This document shows, piece by piece, positions 25,371 through 34,129 of a stretch of DNA of 64,000 nt. Every line of letters begins with the position of its first letter. The stretch's first letter is position 1. The DNA lies in the NCBI GenBank assembly GCA_017532885.1, contig JAFXIS010000017.1:80994-144993 (forward strand). Reading direction: 5' to 3'. This stretch comes from Alistipes sp. (GTDB lineage: Bacteria; Bacteroidota; Bacteroidia; Bacteroidales; Rikenellaceae). The notes beneath the pieces were generated by a model that made no database searches, had not been told where the DNA came from, and saw only the letters and a program-made list of their open reading frames with translations. A program made the position numbers and the translations under genes.

Positions 25371-26696
25371 TTAATTAAGGTAATCGAGGATATTTCCGCT
25401 GATTTGCATAAGCGAAATTTCGCACAGTTTGGCATTATACTCCGCCGTCAGGATACGCTCCTCGGCATCCAAAAGGCTCTTCTGAGCCTCGCGCATGTCG
25501 ATACCCGCCAAGTTACCCAACAAGTAGCGCTCCATAGCGATTGCATAGTTCTCCTTGGCGGAAATAAGATTCTGGGTCTCCAGCTTTATAACCTCCAGAT
25601 TATTTTGGTATGCCTGCCAGAAATTCGCCAAATCCGCCATCAACTCCAGTTCCATCTGCTCGCGTGAATATTGCGCGTTCTCAATCTCGATGCGGGCATT
25701 GCGTTGCTCACGACGGCGATTGCCATCAAAAATCGTAAACCCGAGCTTCAATCCCACATTGGGGCCCAATGTGCCGCGAGACTTAAACTCCCCGCCTCCG
25801 AAATAGTTGTGCGTATAGCCATATCCTGCCATCAGCTGCAGATAGGGATAATTGCGCGACTTCACAGCCTTAAGGTCCAACTCCGAGAGAGCCGTATTGC
25901 GGTCAGCAATCAAAAGCGCCACATTCGTAGCGGCAGTTTGCGATGCCAGAGAGTCCCACTCAAGCATGCCATTCACCCATATCACCGAATCGCGAGCCGA
26001 GCAGCGCTCGTTAATATTTTTATTTGCCATCAGCTCGTTCATGCGGATGCGCGATGCCGAAACCAGCTCCTGCTGAGTCATATACTGCGAAGAGTCGGCA
26101 TTAAAATCGACACGCGCCTGCAACAAGTCAAGGCGCGAGAAGCTACCGATGCGGAAGCGCTCCTCGGTAATACGCAGGCGTTCGCGCGAAAGGGCCACAG
26201 CATAGCGGTAGTTCTTCAGTCGAATCGTCTGCTGAATAAGGTTATAATACTCGGCAGTGATATTTGCCACCAAGTCCTCTATCGCCAGGCGCGTTTGCAG
26301 ATTTCCGACCCTCTGCATCTCGCGCAACTTCGCATAATTTGTCTGCAAACGCAAACCGTCAAAAATGGTCCAATTAAGCGACAAGCCCACATCTACGCTT
26401 TGGTCGTAGACGGCCTTATCAACAATATTCGCACCACTTTCGGGTTTTGTAGTCGTTCTATCGGCACTGCCGGCATAGCCTGCCGAGAGGTCCAGCGTGG
26501 GGAGCATACCCGCCGAAGCGCGCGTAGCATTATTATCGCTTATGCGCTCCTCATTGCGCTGAATAAGAATCTCGTAATTATTCTCAAGGCCCTGCTCCAA
26601 GCACTCTCGCAGCGACAACAAACGATGCTGCGCCGAAGCTGCGGAAGCAACCATAACAGCCACTATTACAGAAAGAAAATATCTCATAACCTGCAT
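25371..26696 (-). CDS. TolC-family outer-membrane efflux protein
   Basis: 441 aa; ATG at 26696 abuts the stop of the RND gene, and a second ATG at 26687 would give the same signal peptide (YFLSVIVAVMVASAASAQ). The mature part shows the two repeated long coiled-coil helices of TolC/OprM proteins (SLRECLEQGLENNYEI... at the front, AQKSLLDAEERILTAEYNAK near the end). It forms the outer-membrane exit duct for the pump encoded upstream. Third gene of the minus-strand efflux operon. Confidence 0.92.
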   Translation of the reverse strand: MQVMRYFLSVIVAVMVASAASAQHRLLSLRECLEQGLENNYEILIQRNEERISDNNATRASAGMLPTLDLSAGYAGSADRTTTKPESGANIVDKAVYDQSVDVGLSLNWTIFDGLRLQTNYAKLREMQRVGNLQTRLAIEDLVANITAEYYNLIQQTIRLKNYRYAVALSRERLRITEERFRIGSFSRLDLLQARVDFNADSSQYMTQQELVSASRIRMNELMANKNINERCSARDSVIWVNGMLEWDSLASQTAATNVALLIADRNTALSELDLKAVKSRNYPYLQLMAGYGYTHNYFGGGEFKSRGTLGPNVGLKLGFTIFDGNRRREQRNARIEIENAQYSREQMELELMADLANFWQAYQNNLEVIKLETQNLISAKENYAIAMERYLLGNLAGIDMREAQKSLLDAEERILTAEYNAKLCEISLMQISGNILDYLN

Positions 26697-29600
26697 TTAT
26701 AATCTTTTACTTCTATCAGTTGATACATACGAATAGATTGCCGGCACGATGTAGAGTGTCAAGATTGTTGAAACCAACATTCCGCCCACAACCGTAACAC
26801 CCATAGCGATACGGCCATTGGCACCCTCACCCGTAGCCATGGTCAAAGGCAGCAAACCGAGGATTGTAGATGCACTCGTCATCAAAATCGGGCGCATACG
26901 CTGCAAGGCAGCCTGCTCGATAGCCTCCATCTTGCTCAAGCCCGAATCCTGCTTTTGGTTGGCAAACTCCACGATAAGGATACCGTTCTTCGCCACCAAG
27001 CCGATAAGCATAATGATACCGATTTGAGTATAGATATTCATCGTCTGCCCCGTTGTTGCCATAAATACCAACGCTCCGGCAATAGCCAACGGCACGGTAA
27101 GCATAATAACCAATGGGTCCTTAAAGCTCTCGAACTGCGCTGCTAAAATCAGGTAGATAAGCAAAATTGCCAGCATAAAGGCAAACATCAAGCTCGAAGA
27201 ACTCTCGCGGAACTCCTTCGAGTCACCCGAAAGAGCGGTGCGGAAATCATCCGGAAGAACCTCGGCCGCGATGCGGTCCATCTCCTTCAAACCATCTCCA
27301 ATCGTCTTACCCTTTGCCAAACCTGCCGATACGGTAGCCGAGAGGAAGCGGTTATAGTGGTAGAGCTGCGGCGGAGCGACATTCTCCTCAAGCGATACGA
27401 GGTTATCCATCTGAATCATCTCACCTGCGCTGTTACGCAGATATATCGACTTCAAATCCGAAGGTTTGTTTCGCTGCTGGCGATTTATCTCTGCCAAAAT
27501 CTCATACTGCTTGCCATTCATATAGAAATAGCCCATACGCTGGCCACTCAAGCCATATTGCAGCGTCTGTGCAATGTCGCGCGTAGATACACCCAACATA
27601 TTTGCCTTATCGCGATTTATTGTAATACGCGCCTCGGGCTTGCTGAACTTAAGATTTACATCCGCCATGCGGAAGACATCACTCTCGTAGACGCGCTCCA
27701 TAAACTTAGGCAACACCTCCTCCAAACGCTCGATAGTTGTAGCCTGCAAGACATACTGCACGGGCATACCTCCGCGCCTGCCTCCAAATGTGGATTGCTG
27801 ACGCACAAAGGCTCGCGCCTTGGTCTGCTTACTTACCGCAGCGGTTATCTGCTCGGCAATCTCCATCTGCGAGCGGTCACGCGTTTGAATATCGTTAAGT
27901 GCAATCTGAATATTTCCCGAGCCGCTACTAACTCGCGCAGTGACATACTTTGACTCCGGAACAAGCGAATCAACGATAGTGTTAAGGTTCTCCGTATAAT
28001 CGCGAATAAACTCATAGGTTGCGCCCTCCGAGCCCTTGGTGCTGATATTTATCTGCGAGCGGTCCTCCAGCGGAGCCAACTCGGAAGGTATCGAACTCCA
28101 CAACCAGCCGATAATAACAAACATCACCACACAGAGAGGAATGGCTATCCAACGACGACGAAGGAAGCCCTCCAAAGTACGGCTATAAAAGTCGTTCAAC
28201 CACTCAAAGAATGGCTCGGTCTTGTTATAGAACCACGACTGCTTCTCCTGCTTAACGAGCAACTTCGACGCCAACATCGGCGTTACGGTCAAAGCCGCAA
28301 AGGTCGAAATAAGCACCGCACCCGATATCACAAGGCTAAATTCGATAAACAGGCGTCCCGTCATACCCTCCATAAAGACAATGGGGAAGAATACCGCCAA
28401 AAGCGTAATAGAGGTAGAGATTACGGCAAAGAAAATCTCCTTCGCACCCTCGATACCTGCCTCAAATGGCGACATGCCTCGCTCAATACGGATATAGATA
28501 TTTTCGGTCATAACGATAGCATCATCGACAACCAATCCCACCGACAAGACCACAGCCAACATCGACAACACATTTATCGAGAAGCCGGCAAGATACATCA
28601 GGAAGAAGGTTCCGATAAGCGACACCGGAATAACGATACAGGGGATAAGCGTAACACGGAAATTACGCAAAAAGAGGAAGATGATGATAATAACCAGAAT
28701 AAATGCCTCGTAAACGGTCTGCTTCACCTCAGCAATTGAGGCACGGATAAAACGGGTATTATCAAAACCATAATTCAGCACAATATCGTCGGGCAAATCC
28801 TTACGCATCTGGTTCACGCGCTCATAGACAGCATCTGCAATATCGATATGGTTTGCTCCGGGTTGCGGCACAACAACAACTCCGACCATAGGGATGCCGT
28901 TCATCTTCATATAAGAGCGAGTATCCTGCGGGCCCAACTCCGCGCGACCGATATCGCTAAGGCGGATGATGCGATTATCGCTCTCGCGGATTACAAGGTC
29001 ATTAAACTCCTGCGAGGTGTGCATAAGTCCCATCGTGCGGATTGTAAGCTCGGTGGTATTACCCTCGATACTTCCCGACGGGAGCTCGACATTCTCCCTA
29101 TCCAAAGCGCTCTTCACATCCACAGGCGTAATGCCATAACCCGCCATTTTCGCCGGATCTAACCATATTCGCATCGAGTAGCGTTTCTCGCCCCAGATTT
29201 GCACAGCACTCACATCGCTGATGGTCTGCAACTGCTCCTTGATTGTGAGGTCGGCAATCTCGCTTATCTCCAGCAACGAGCGTTTATCGCTCTGCACCGC
29301 TACCATCAGGATAGGCGTAGCATCGGCATCGGCTTTCGACACCGTTGGAGGGTCACAATCGCGAGGCAACCAGCGTTGCGCACGCGACACCTTATCGCGC
29401 ACATCATTGGCTGCGGTCTCCAAGTCTACCGACAACTCAAACTCTACGGTAATGCGGCTTGAGCCCTGTGAGCTGACACTCGACAAAGAGCGAATGCCCG
29501 GAATACCGTTGATATTCTGCTCCAGAGGCTCGGTAATCTGGTTCTCGATGACATCGGCATTAGCTCCCGGATAGGAACAAGTGACCGAAATAATGGGATT

Positions 29601-29723
29601 ATCTACGCTGGGGTACTCTCTCACACCCAAATAGCTGTAACCTATCATACCGAAGATTACAATTATAAGGGTAAGCACCGTAGCAAGTACCGGGCGTCGT
29701 ATACTAAGTTCCGAAATATTCAT
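26697..29723 (-). CDS. RND multidrug efflux transporter permease (AcrB/MexB-like, HAE1 type)
   Basis: 1008 aa with the RND layout: TM1 after MNISELSIRRPVLATVL, a large periplasmic loop, TM2-6, a second loop and TM8-12. The proton-relay pair Asp-Asp sits in SVGLVVDDAIVMTENI of TM4 and FFPIVFMEG follows, as in AcrB. It exports drugs, bile acids or lipids using the proton gradient. It stands between the membrane fusion and outer-membrane genes, 11 bp after the former. Confidence 0.95.
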   Translation of the reverse strand: MNISELSIRRPVLATVLTLIIVIFGMIGYSYLGVREYPSVDNPIISVTCSYPGANADVIENQITEPLEQNINGIPGIRSLSSVSSQGSSRITVEFELSVDLETAANDVRDKVSRAQRWLPRDCDPPTVSKADADATPILMVAVQSDKRSLLEISEIADLTIKEQLQTISDVSAVQIWGEKRYSMRIWLDPAKMAGYGITPVDVKSALDRENVELPSGSIEGNTTELTIRTMGLMHTSQEFNDLVIRESDNRIIRLSDIGRAELGPQDTRSYMKMNGIPMVGVVVVPQPGANHIDIADAVYERVNQMRKDLPDDIVLNYGFDNTRFIRASIAEVKQTVYEAFILVIIIIFLFLRNFRVTLIPCIVIPVSLIGTFFLMYLAGFSINVLSMLAVVLSVGLVVDDAIVMTENIYIRIERGMSPFEAGIEGAKEIFFAVISTSITLLAVFFPIVFMEGMTGRLFIEFSLVISGAVLISTFAALTVTPMLASKLLVKQEKQSWFYNKTEPFFEWLNDFYSRTLEGFLRRRWIAIPLCVVMFVIIGWLWSSIPSELAPLEDRSQINISTKGSEGATYEFIRDYTENLNTIVDSLVPESKYVTARVSSGSGNIQIALNDIQTRDRSQMEIAEQITAAVSKQTKARAFVRQQSTFGGRRGGMPVQYVLQATTIERLEEVLPKFMERVYESDVFRMADVNLKFSKPEARITINRDKANMLGVSTRDIAQTLQYGLSGQRMGYFYMNGKQYEILAEINRQQRNKPSDLKSIYLRNSAGEMIQMDNLVSLEENVAPPQLYHYNRFLSATVSAGLAKGKTIGDGLKEMDRIAAEVLPDDFRTALSGDSKEFRESSSSLMFAFMLAILLIYLILAAQFESFKDPLVIMLTVPLAIAGALVFMATTGQTMNIYTQIGIIMLIGLVAKNGILIVEFANQKQDSGLSKMEAIEQAALQRMRPILMTSASTILGLLPLTMATGEGANGRIAMGVTVVGGMLVSTILTLYIVPAIYSYVSTDRSKRL

Positions 29724-29734
29724 AGTCGAAGGAG

Positions 29735-30811
29735 TTATTCTACAACATCAAGTTTTACAGGTAAATCCTCACGCAACTGAAGCGTTCCCGAGGTGATAAT
29801 CGTGTCGCCAACGCTCAAGCCCTCAGTGATATGGATAAGTGCATCTGTTCGCAATCCCGTCTTTACGGCTACGGCATGCGCCTTGCCACCACGATATACA
29901 TAGACCTTATCGATACCCATCTCAGGCACGATAGCCTCCGTAGGGATGGCTATGGCATTGGGAATATCCTGCATGCGGATACGAGCCGAGATAAAGCGAC
30001 CCGGCATCAAGCGACCATTATGATTGGGGTATGTCGCACGCACAGCCAAAGTGCGGGTTGCCATATCTACCTCCGACTCCTTGGCGTAAACCGAAGCGCG
30101 ATAAATCGTATTCTGACCCTCGACGGTGAAAGTTAGCGGAGTACCGATTTTAATTTGGTCGGCATAACGCTCCGGAATAAACATATCTATCTTCAGGGGC
30201 GAAATCTTCGTAAGCTTTGCCACAACGACACTCGGTGAGGCGTATGCTCCCTCGCTGACATTTCTCAAACCGATAATACCATCGAATGGCGCGCGAAGCT
30301 CGGTAAGAGCAATCGTCGAATTTATAATTTCAATCTCGGCATTGAGCTTCGCCAATTCGGTACACGCCTGCTCGTAAGCCTCCTGGCTCACAGCATCCTT
30401 CTCCAAAAGGGCGCTATGGCGATATACGCGGTCCTGCGCCAACTTAAGCTGCGCCTCGTAGCGTGCCAACTGCGCAACCAAGGGTTTGTCGTTCACCTTC
30501 GCCAGAAGGTCACCCTTGCGTACGGCTGTACCCTCCTGGAAATTAATTGCCACAATCTTTCCCGAGGTTTCAAAGGTCAAATCAACCTCCTCGTCAGGGA
30601 GCAAGTTACCCACCATCGCGATATCATCGGTCAGGGATTGGGGCTGCACGACCATTCCGTTTACATTGAGAATCTTGCGCGCCGGAGCACTCTTCTTGGG
30701 AGCATCACCTTCGCTATTGGGAGCATAGTGAGTTGTGTAATATTTATACCCGGCACCCAGCAGGCAAAAAACAGTAATCAGAATTGCCGTAATAATCCAC
30801 TTTCTTTTCAT
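29735..30811 (-). CDS. RND efflux periplasmic adaptor (membrane fusion protein)
   Basis: ATG at 30809-30811 chosen (358 aa) because a single N-terminal membrane helix (KWIITAILITVFCLLGAGY) follows directly. The biotinyl-lipoyl halves are visible as GKIVAINFQEGTAVRKGDLLAKVND and ELRAPFDGIIGLRNVSEGAY, separated by an alpha-hairpin; PTEAIV is typical of the beta-barrel domain. It links the permease to the TolC-like channel. First gene of the operon, with TATCTTTG about 37 bp upstream. Confidence 0.93.
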   Translation of the reverse strand: MKRKWIITAILITVFCLLGAGYKYYTTHYAPNSEGDAPKKSAPARKILNVNGMVVQPQSLTDDIAMVGNLLPDEEVDLTFETSGKIVAINFQEGTAVRKGDLLAKVNDKPLVAQLARYEAQLKLAQDRVYRHSALLEKDAVSQEAYEQACTELAKLNAEIEIINSTIALTELRAPFDGIIGLRNVSEGAYASPSVVVAKLTKISPLKIDMFIPERYADQIKIGTPLTFTVEGQNTIYRASVYAKESEVDMATRTLAVRATYPNHNGRLMPGRFISARIRMQDIPNAIAIPTEAIVPEMGIDKVYVYRGGKAHAVAVKTGLRTDALIHITEGLSVGDTIITSGTLQLREDLPVKLDVVE

Positions 30812-30847
30812 CGGGAAGAATTTGTTTGGTTTAACATAAATCAACCG

Positions 30848-30855
30848 CAAAGATA
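30848..30855 (-). promoter_or_regulatory. -7 promoter box for the efflux operon
   Basis: Minus strand TATCTTTG matches TAnnTTTG; the nearest CAAA on the plus strand is 24 bp further, so the -33 element is weak. A regulator gene is not adjacent. Confidence 0.45.
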
Positions 30856-30948
30856 TGAAAAAGTATGTAAAAATGGCCACAAACAGACTATTCACCGAAG
30901 GTGAAGTGACAAAATTGGGCGGTGAAATTGCATCTGCACAATAATGAA

Positions 30949-30974
30949 GAGGGTGTCCCAATTGGAACACCCTC
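30949..30974. terminator. GAGGGTGT-family hairpin
   Basis: GAGGGTGTCC pairs with GGAACACCCTC over a 5-nt loop. Related to hairpins at 3484 and 21044. Here it lies upstream of the efflux operon, not after a plus-strand gene, so it may be a repeat rather than a terminator. Confidence 0.45.
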
Positions 30975-30975
30975 A

Positions 30976-31308
30976 TTTCTCAACAAGTTTTGTTCAGAAT
31001 GTCGCACGGAAATTTAGGGAATTTAAGGAGTTTAGGGAGAGTTTTTTGCGTCAGCGCTAATTTCCCTAACTCACTATAAAAAACAGTGTGTTCCACAAAT
31101 TTGGAACACACTGTTTTTTTTCGCAAACAAGGCAGATGCCGAAAGAGCCTTAGCAAGACGCCTTGTTTCTCCCAAGAATTCGTAGAACAAGAGCTATTTT
31201 GAAGCTGCTCGAAGATGTAAAAACCGCAGCATACTGAGCGTATGTGAGGATTTTTACAGCGAGGCAGATGCCGAAAGAGCCTTGTTATACGGATTCTCCC
31301 CTATCTCG
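30976..31308. repeat. Mosaic of dispersed intergenic repeats, including a 22-bp direct repeat around a palindrome
   Basis: Gene-free. It holds TTTGCGTCAGCGCTAATTTC (31045-31064), a long terminator-like hairpin (31078-31120), a partial copy (31129-31151) and a full copy (31259-31295) of the 37-bp repeat found at 21348, and between them an imperfect palindrome TGTAAAAA...GCATAC/GTATGT...TTTTTACA (31216-31258). AAACAAGG/CCTTGTTT also pair across the partial copy. The full copy ends 13 bp from the stop of the next minus-strand gene. Confidence 0.7.
31078..31120. terminator. Strong bidirectional hairpin with A- and T-runs
   Basis: ACAGTGTGTTCCA pairs with TGGAACACACTGT over a short loop, flanked by six A on the left and eight T on the right. 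It would terminate transcription in both directions; on the minus strand it lies beyond the HEAT/3-keto-hydrolase gene. Confidence 0.75.
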
Positions 31309-34098
31309 CTATAACTCCTTAACACGCACATTACGCAACTTCATACCCTCGCCATGGCCGCAGAAGCAGATGTAACCCTTCTTATTAAACAAACCGGGGT
31401 GATTGTAACCATCCACAGTATAGGGGTTCTTCTTGCCTCCATCGGGCGCGACATTGTGGCCCTTGCACGCCTTGCGGATATTGCCATCAACGATAACCAC
31501 GCCATCAACCGTAACGGTAATATGGTCACCCTTTACACGAATCTCCTCCTGGTGCCAATCGCCAATGCCATCCCACTTGATACGCTTTGCGGGGATAATA
31601 CCATACACCGAGCCATGAACCTGATGTGCCAACAAATTCTTGTAAATCGGAGCATCATGATGCAAGAGCTGAATCTCCATGCCGTAATATGCGGCATCCT
31701 TACCCATCTCGGCACGAATACCTACGCCATTATTCACACCCTCCTTGCCGAAGCAGAACTCGAAGCGAAGCACAAAATCGTCATACTCCTTAAGTGTATA
31801 GAGGTTACCCGTAGAACCGTAAGATGCTGTAACATACATATATCCATTGATGGGCTGATATGCAGCGGTATTGCCCTGCCACTTATCCATATTCACTCCA
31901 TCAAACAACATCTCAAAGCCCTCAGCCTGCTCCTCGGCTGACAAAACGGTAACAACCGAGCGACCATCCTGAGCCTTATTCTCCGAGATAAACTTCTCGA
32001 TATCCTTGCGCTTATAAACCGCATCGCTGTCGTTGAGTGTAGCCGCAACCTTCTCCAACAGAGCCTTCAGCTCTAAGCTGTAAAACTCCGGATGCTTTGT
32101 TGCAATCTCCAAAACGGTATTCGCCGCAGCCTGAGCCGTAGCCTCATCGTCGAGATACTCCGCAGCAAGCATCATACCCTGATAGGTCTGTGTGGGCGAG
32201 AGCGCACGCAACGCCTTATTCTTATTCGCAACCGAAGGATTCAGCTCCAAAGCGGCACGATAGCGCGCATACTTCTGCTCTCCATTAAGTTTCGCCGAAG
32301 CCTTCACCAACGAGATATAACGCGCAACAGCCTGCTCCTTCAAAGCCTCATTCTCCTGCGCAATCTTATACATCTGGTCGATAAGTGAATCATCATTTAT
32401 CGTGCAGAGGCTCGTAAATGCCATATTATCGACATTGCCACGATTGTAGCCCTCAACGATTGGAGCAATGGCCTCCTTCGCGCCCGTAGCCGCCAAGATA
32501 GGATAGAACATATGCACCTTGTCGGTCTTTGCCATCTGCGCCTCAATACGCTCAACCTGCTCCGCCGCCGATAGCTCCTTGAGCGACTTAATTATAGCCT
32601 GACTCACACTCTTGTTATCGCCCTTGCCTGCCAAAAGCATTTCGCACAAAGGCTCAAAATTCTGCTCCGTAGCAACCGTAGGCAGCGCCTTAACCGCGTC
32701 AGCGCAACCGGCATTTGCCATAGCCAAAACCTTATCGGCAGCCTTCGTAATGCGACGCTTCTGCAAAATCTGCAAAGCAGCGGCCTTCGAAGCGTCATTT
32801 CCATCCAAAGCCTGAACGACAGCATCGTCTATCTTGCCATTGAACGCCAAAAGTGTAGCGATAGCAGCATCGTAAACCTCACCCTCACTCTCGGTGGCAA
32901 CCTCCGCCATAATAGCAGCCAAAGCCTCATCGCCACCGATGCGGCCCGCAGCTTCGATAGCAGCAACAGCTACGCAATCGCAATCAGATGAAATTTGTGA
33001 TGCAATAGCCGCAATCTGGCTCTCGGCATGCGAGGCACCCAAGTAGTTCAAGATATCGACCTTCGCAGCATTGTTTACCTTTGGCAATGCAGCCGCAATC
33101 GCAGCATAAGCCTCCTCGTCAGCGAAATAGTTAGCCGTAAGCAATGCGCCATAGCGATAGTCGCGGCTCTCATCCTTCAAGCCCTTCAAAATCACAGGCA
33201 AGACATCATCGCCATTCAAGCGAGCCAAGATATCCAAGCCCTGCAAGCGAACATTATTTTTCTCGACCTTCATCAACTTCTTCGCACCCTTAGTTGCCAG
33301 ATTGGGATTTTCTACCACCATGCGGTTAAGGAGTGTAACATATGCGCCATAAGCATCGGTATTCTCAAAATTATAACCTACGCTCTTTGCGGCAGCTGCC
33401 AAAACCTTCTCGGCATTCGCTCCGCCACACGATGCCAACGCATGATAGATTTGTGCACGCTCGTTATCATCCTGAGCCTCCTTCAACCACAAAATCAAGA
33501 AGCCTTCGGCTCCGGGAATATGCTGATATGAGGCGATATGCGACAATACCGACTTGTCGATATTGATGCCATACGCTCGCTGGAAGACCTCCCAAATCAA
33601 GGCTCCGCTGTCGTCAATTGTAGCCAAAGCATGGACTGCATACTCCTTCAAATATTCATCGTTAAGTTGCTCGGCAAAGAACTCAACATCCTCCTTTGTA
33701 GCACAAATCTCCAAAGTCTGCATCAGATATGCCTTCAAAACGGGAGCCTCCTCCTTTGCAAATGCAGCCTTCAAGCCCTCACGCACGCCTGCGCGTAACT
33801 CATCATCCGCCTTCGTCACATAGGTAGCCACACCACTCAACGCATACTCCATTGGCGAGTTATTAACGCCCTCAGTTACGACCTGCAACATATCGGCAAT
33901 CATCTGCACACCTTCGCTACCCGTTGCTGCCAACTCCGCCATCACGCTATTGTAAACCTCTGCATTCTCGGCAGGTAACTGCGCCAAACCATCTGCCACA
34001 ACCGTAGCCATACCACGCTGGCGGCCATCCTCCTGAGCATTGACAGCCACGAAAGGCATCAATGCCAACATTGTAATCAATAAAAATATCTTTTTCAT
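31309..34098 (-). CDS. HEAT-repeat protein fused to a 3-keto-disaccharide hydrolase (DUF1080) domain
   Basis: ATG at 34096-34098 gives a signal peptide (MKKIFLLITMLALMPFVAVNAQ) and a 929-aa protein. Residues about 30-700 are alanine-rich paired helices of HEAT type. Residues about 723-929 are a DUF1080/3-keto-disaccharide hydrolase beta-sandwich (FEMLFDGVNMDKWQGN, GVGIRAE, MEIQLLHHDAP, WHQEEIRVKGDHITVTVDG, YICFCGHGEGMKLRNVRV). Members of that family cleave or hydrate 3-keto-glycosides made by Gfo/Idh/MocA oxidoreductases, and such an oxidoreductase is encoded 31 bp upstream. The HEAT part may dock a partner. Substrate unknown. Confidence 0.87.
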   Translation of the reverse strand: MKKIFLLITMLALMPFVAVNAQEDGRQRGMATVVADGLAQLPAENAEVYNSVMAELAATGSEGVQMIADMLQVVTEGVNNSPMEYALSGVATYVTKADDELRAGVREGLKAAFAKEEAPVLKAYLMQTLEICATKEDVEFFAEQLNDEYLKEYAVHALATIDDSGALIWEVFQRAYGINIDKSVLSHIASYQHIPGAEGFLILWLKEAQDDNERAQIYHALASCGGANAEKVLAAAAKSVGYNFENTDAYGAYVTLLNRMVVENPNLATKGAKKLMKVEKNNVRLQGLDILARLNGDDVLPVILKGLKDESRDYRYGALLTANYFADEEAYAAIAAALPKVNNAAKVDILNYLGASHAESQIAAIASQISSDCDCVAVAAIEAAGRIGGDEALAAIMAEVATESEGEVYDAAIATLLAFNGKIDDAVVQALDGNDASKAAALQILQKRRITKAADKVLAMANAGCADAVKALPTVATEQNFEPLCEMLLAGKGDNKSVSQAIIKSLKELSAAEQVERIEAQMAKTDKVHMFYPILAATGAKEAIAPIVEGYNRGNVDNMAFTSLCTINDDSLIDQMYKIAQENEALKEQAVARYISLVKASAKLNGEQKYARYRAALELNPSVANKNKALRALSPTQTYQGMMLAAEYLDDEATAQAAANTVLEIATKHPEFYSLELKALLEKVAATLNDSDAVYKRKDIEKFISENKAQDGRSVVTVLSAEEQAEGFEMLFDGVNMDKWQGNTAAYQPINGYMYVTASYGSTGNLYTLKEYDDFVLRFEFCFGKEGVNNGVGIRAEMGKDAAYYGMEIQLLHHDAPIYKNLLAHQVHGSVYGIIPAKRIKWDGIGDWHQEEIRVKGDHITVTVDGVVIVDGNIRKACKGHNVAPDGGKKNPYTVDGYNHPGLFNKKGYICFCGHGEGMKLRNVRVKEL

Positions 34099-34129
34099 CT
34101 TCACTTTCTTTTTTTTAGAGGTTTTCGGA

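Noticed and set aside
25671..26702. 343-codon plus-strand frame opposite the TolC-like gene
   Set aside because: Antisense to a strongly supported outer-membrane efflux gene; low-complexity translation without domains.
31129..31295. 22-bp direct repeats flanking a palindrome as an insertion-sequence remnant or attachment site
   Set aside because: No transposase or integrase frame, and the same repeat occurs elsewhere beside gene ends, so a dispersed repeat fits better.
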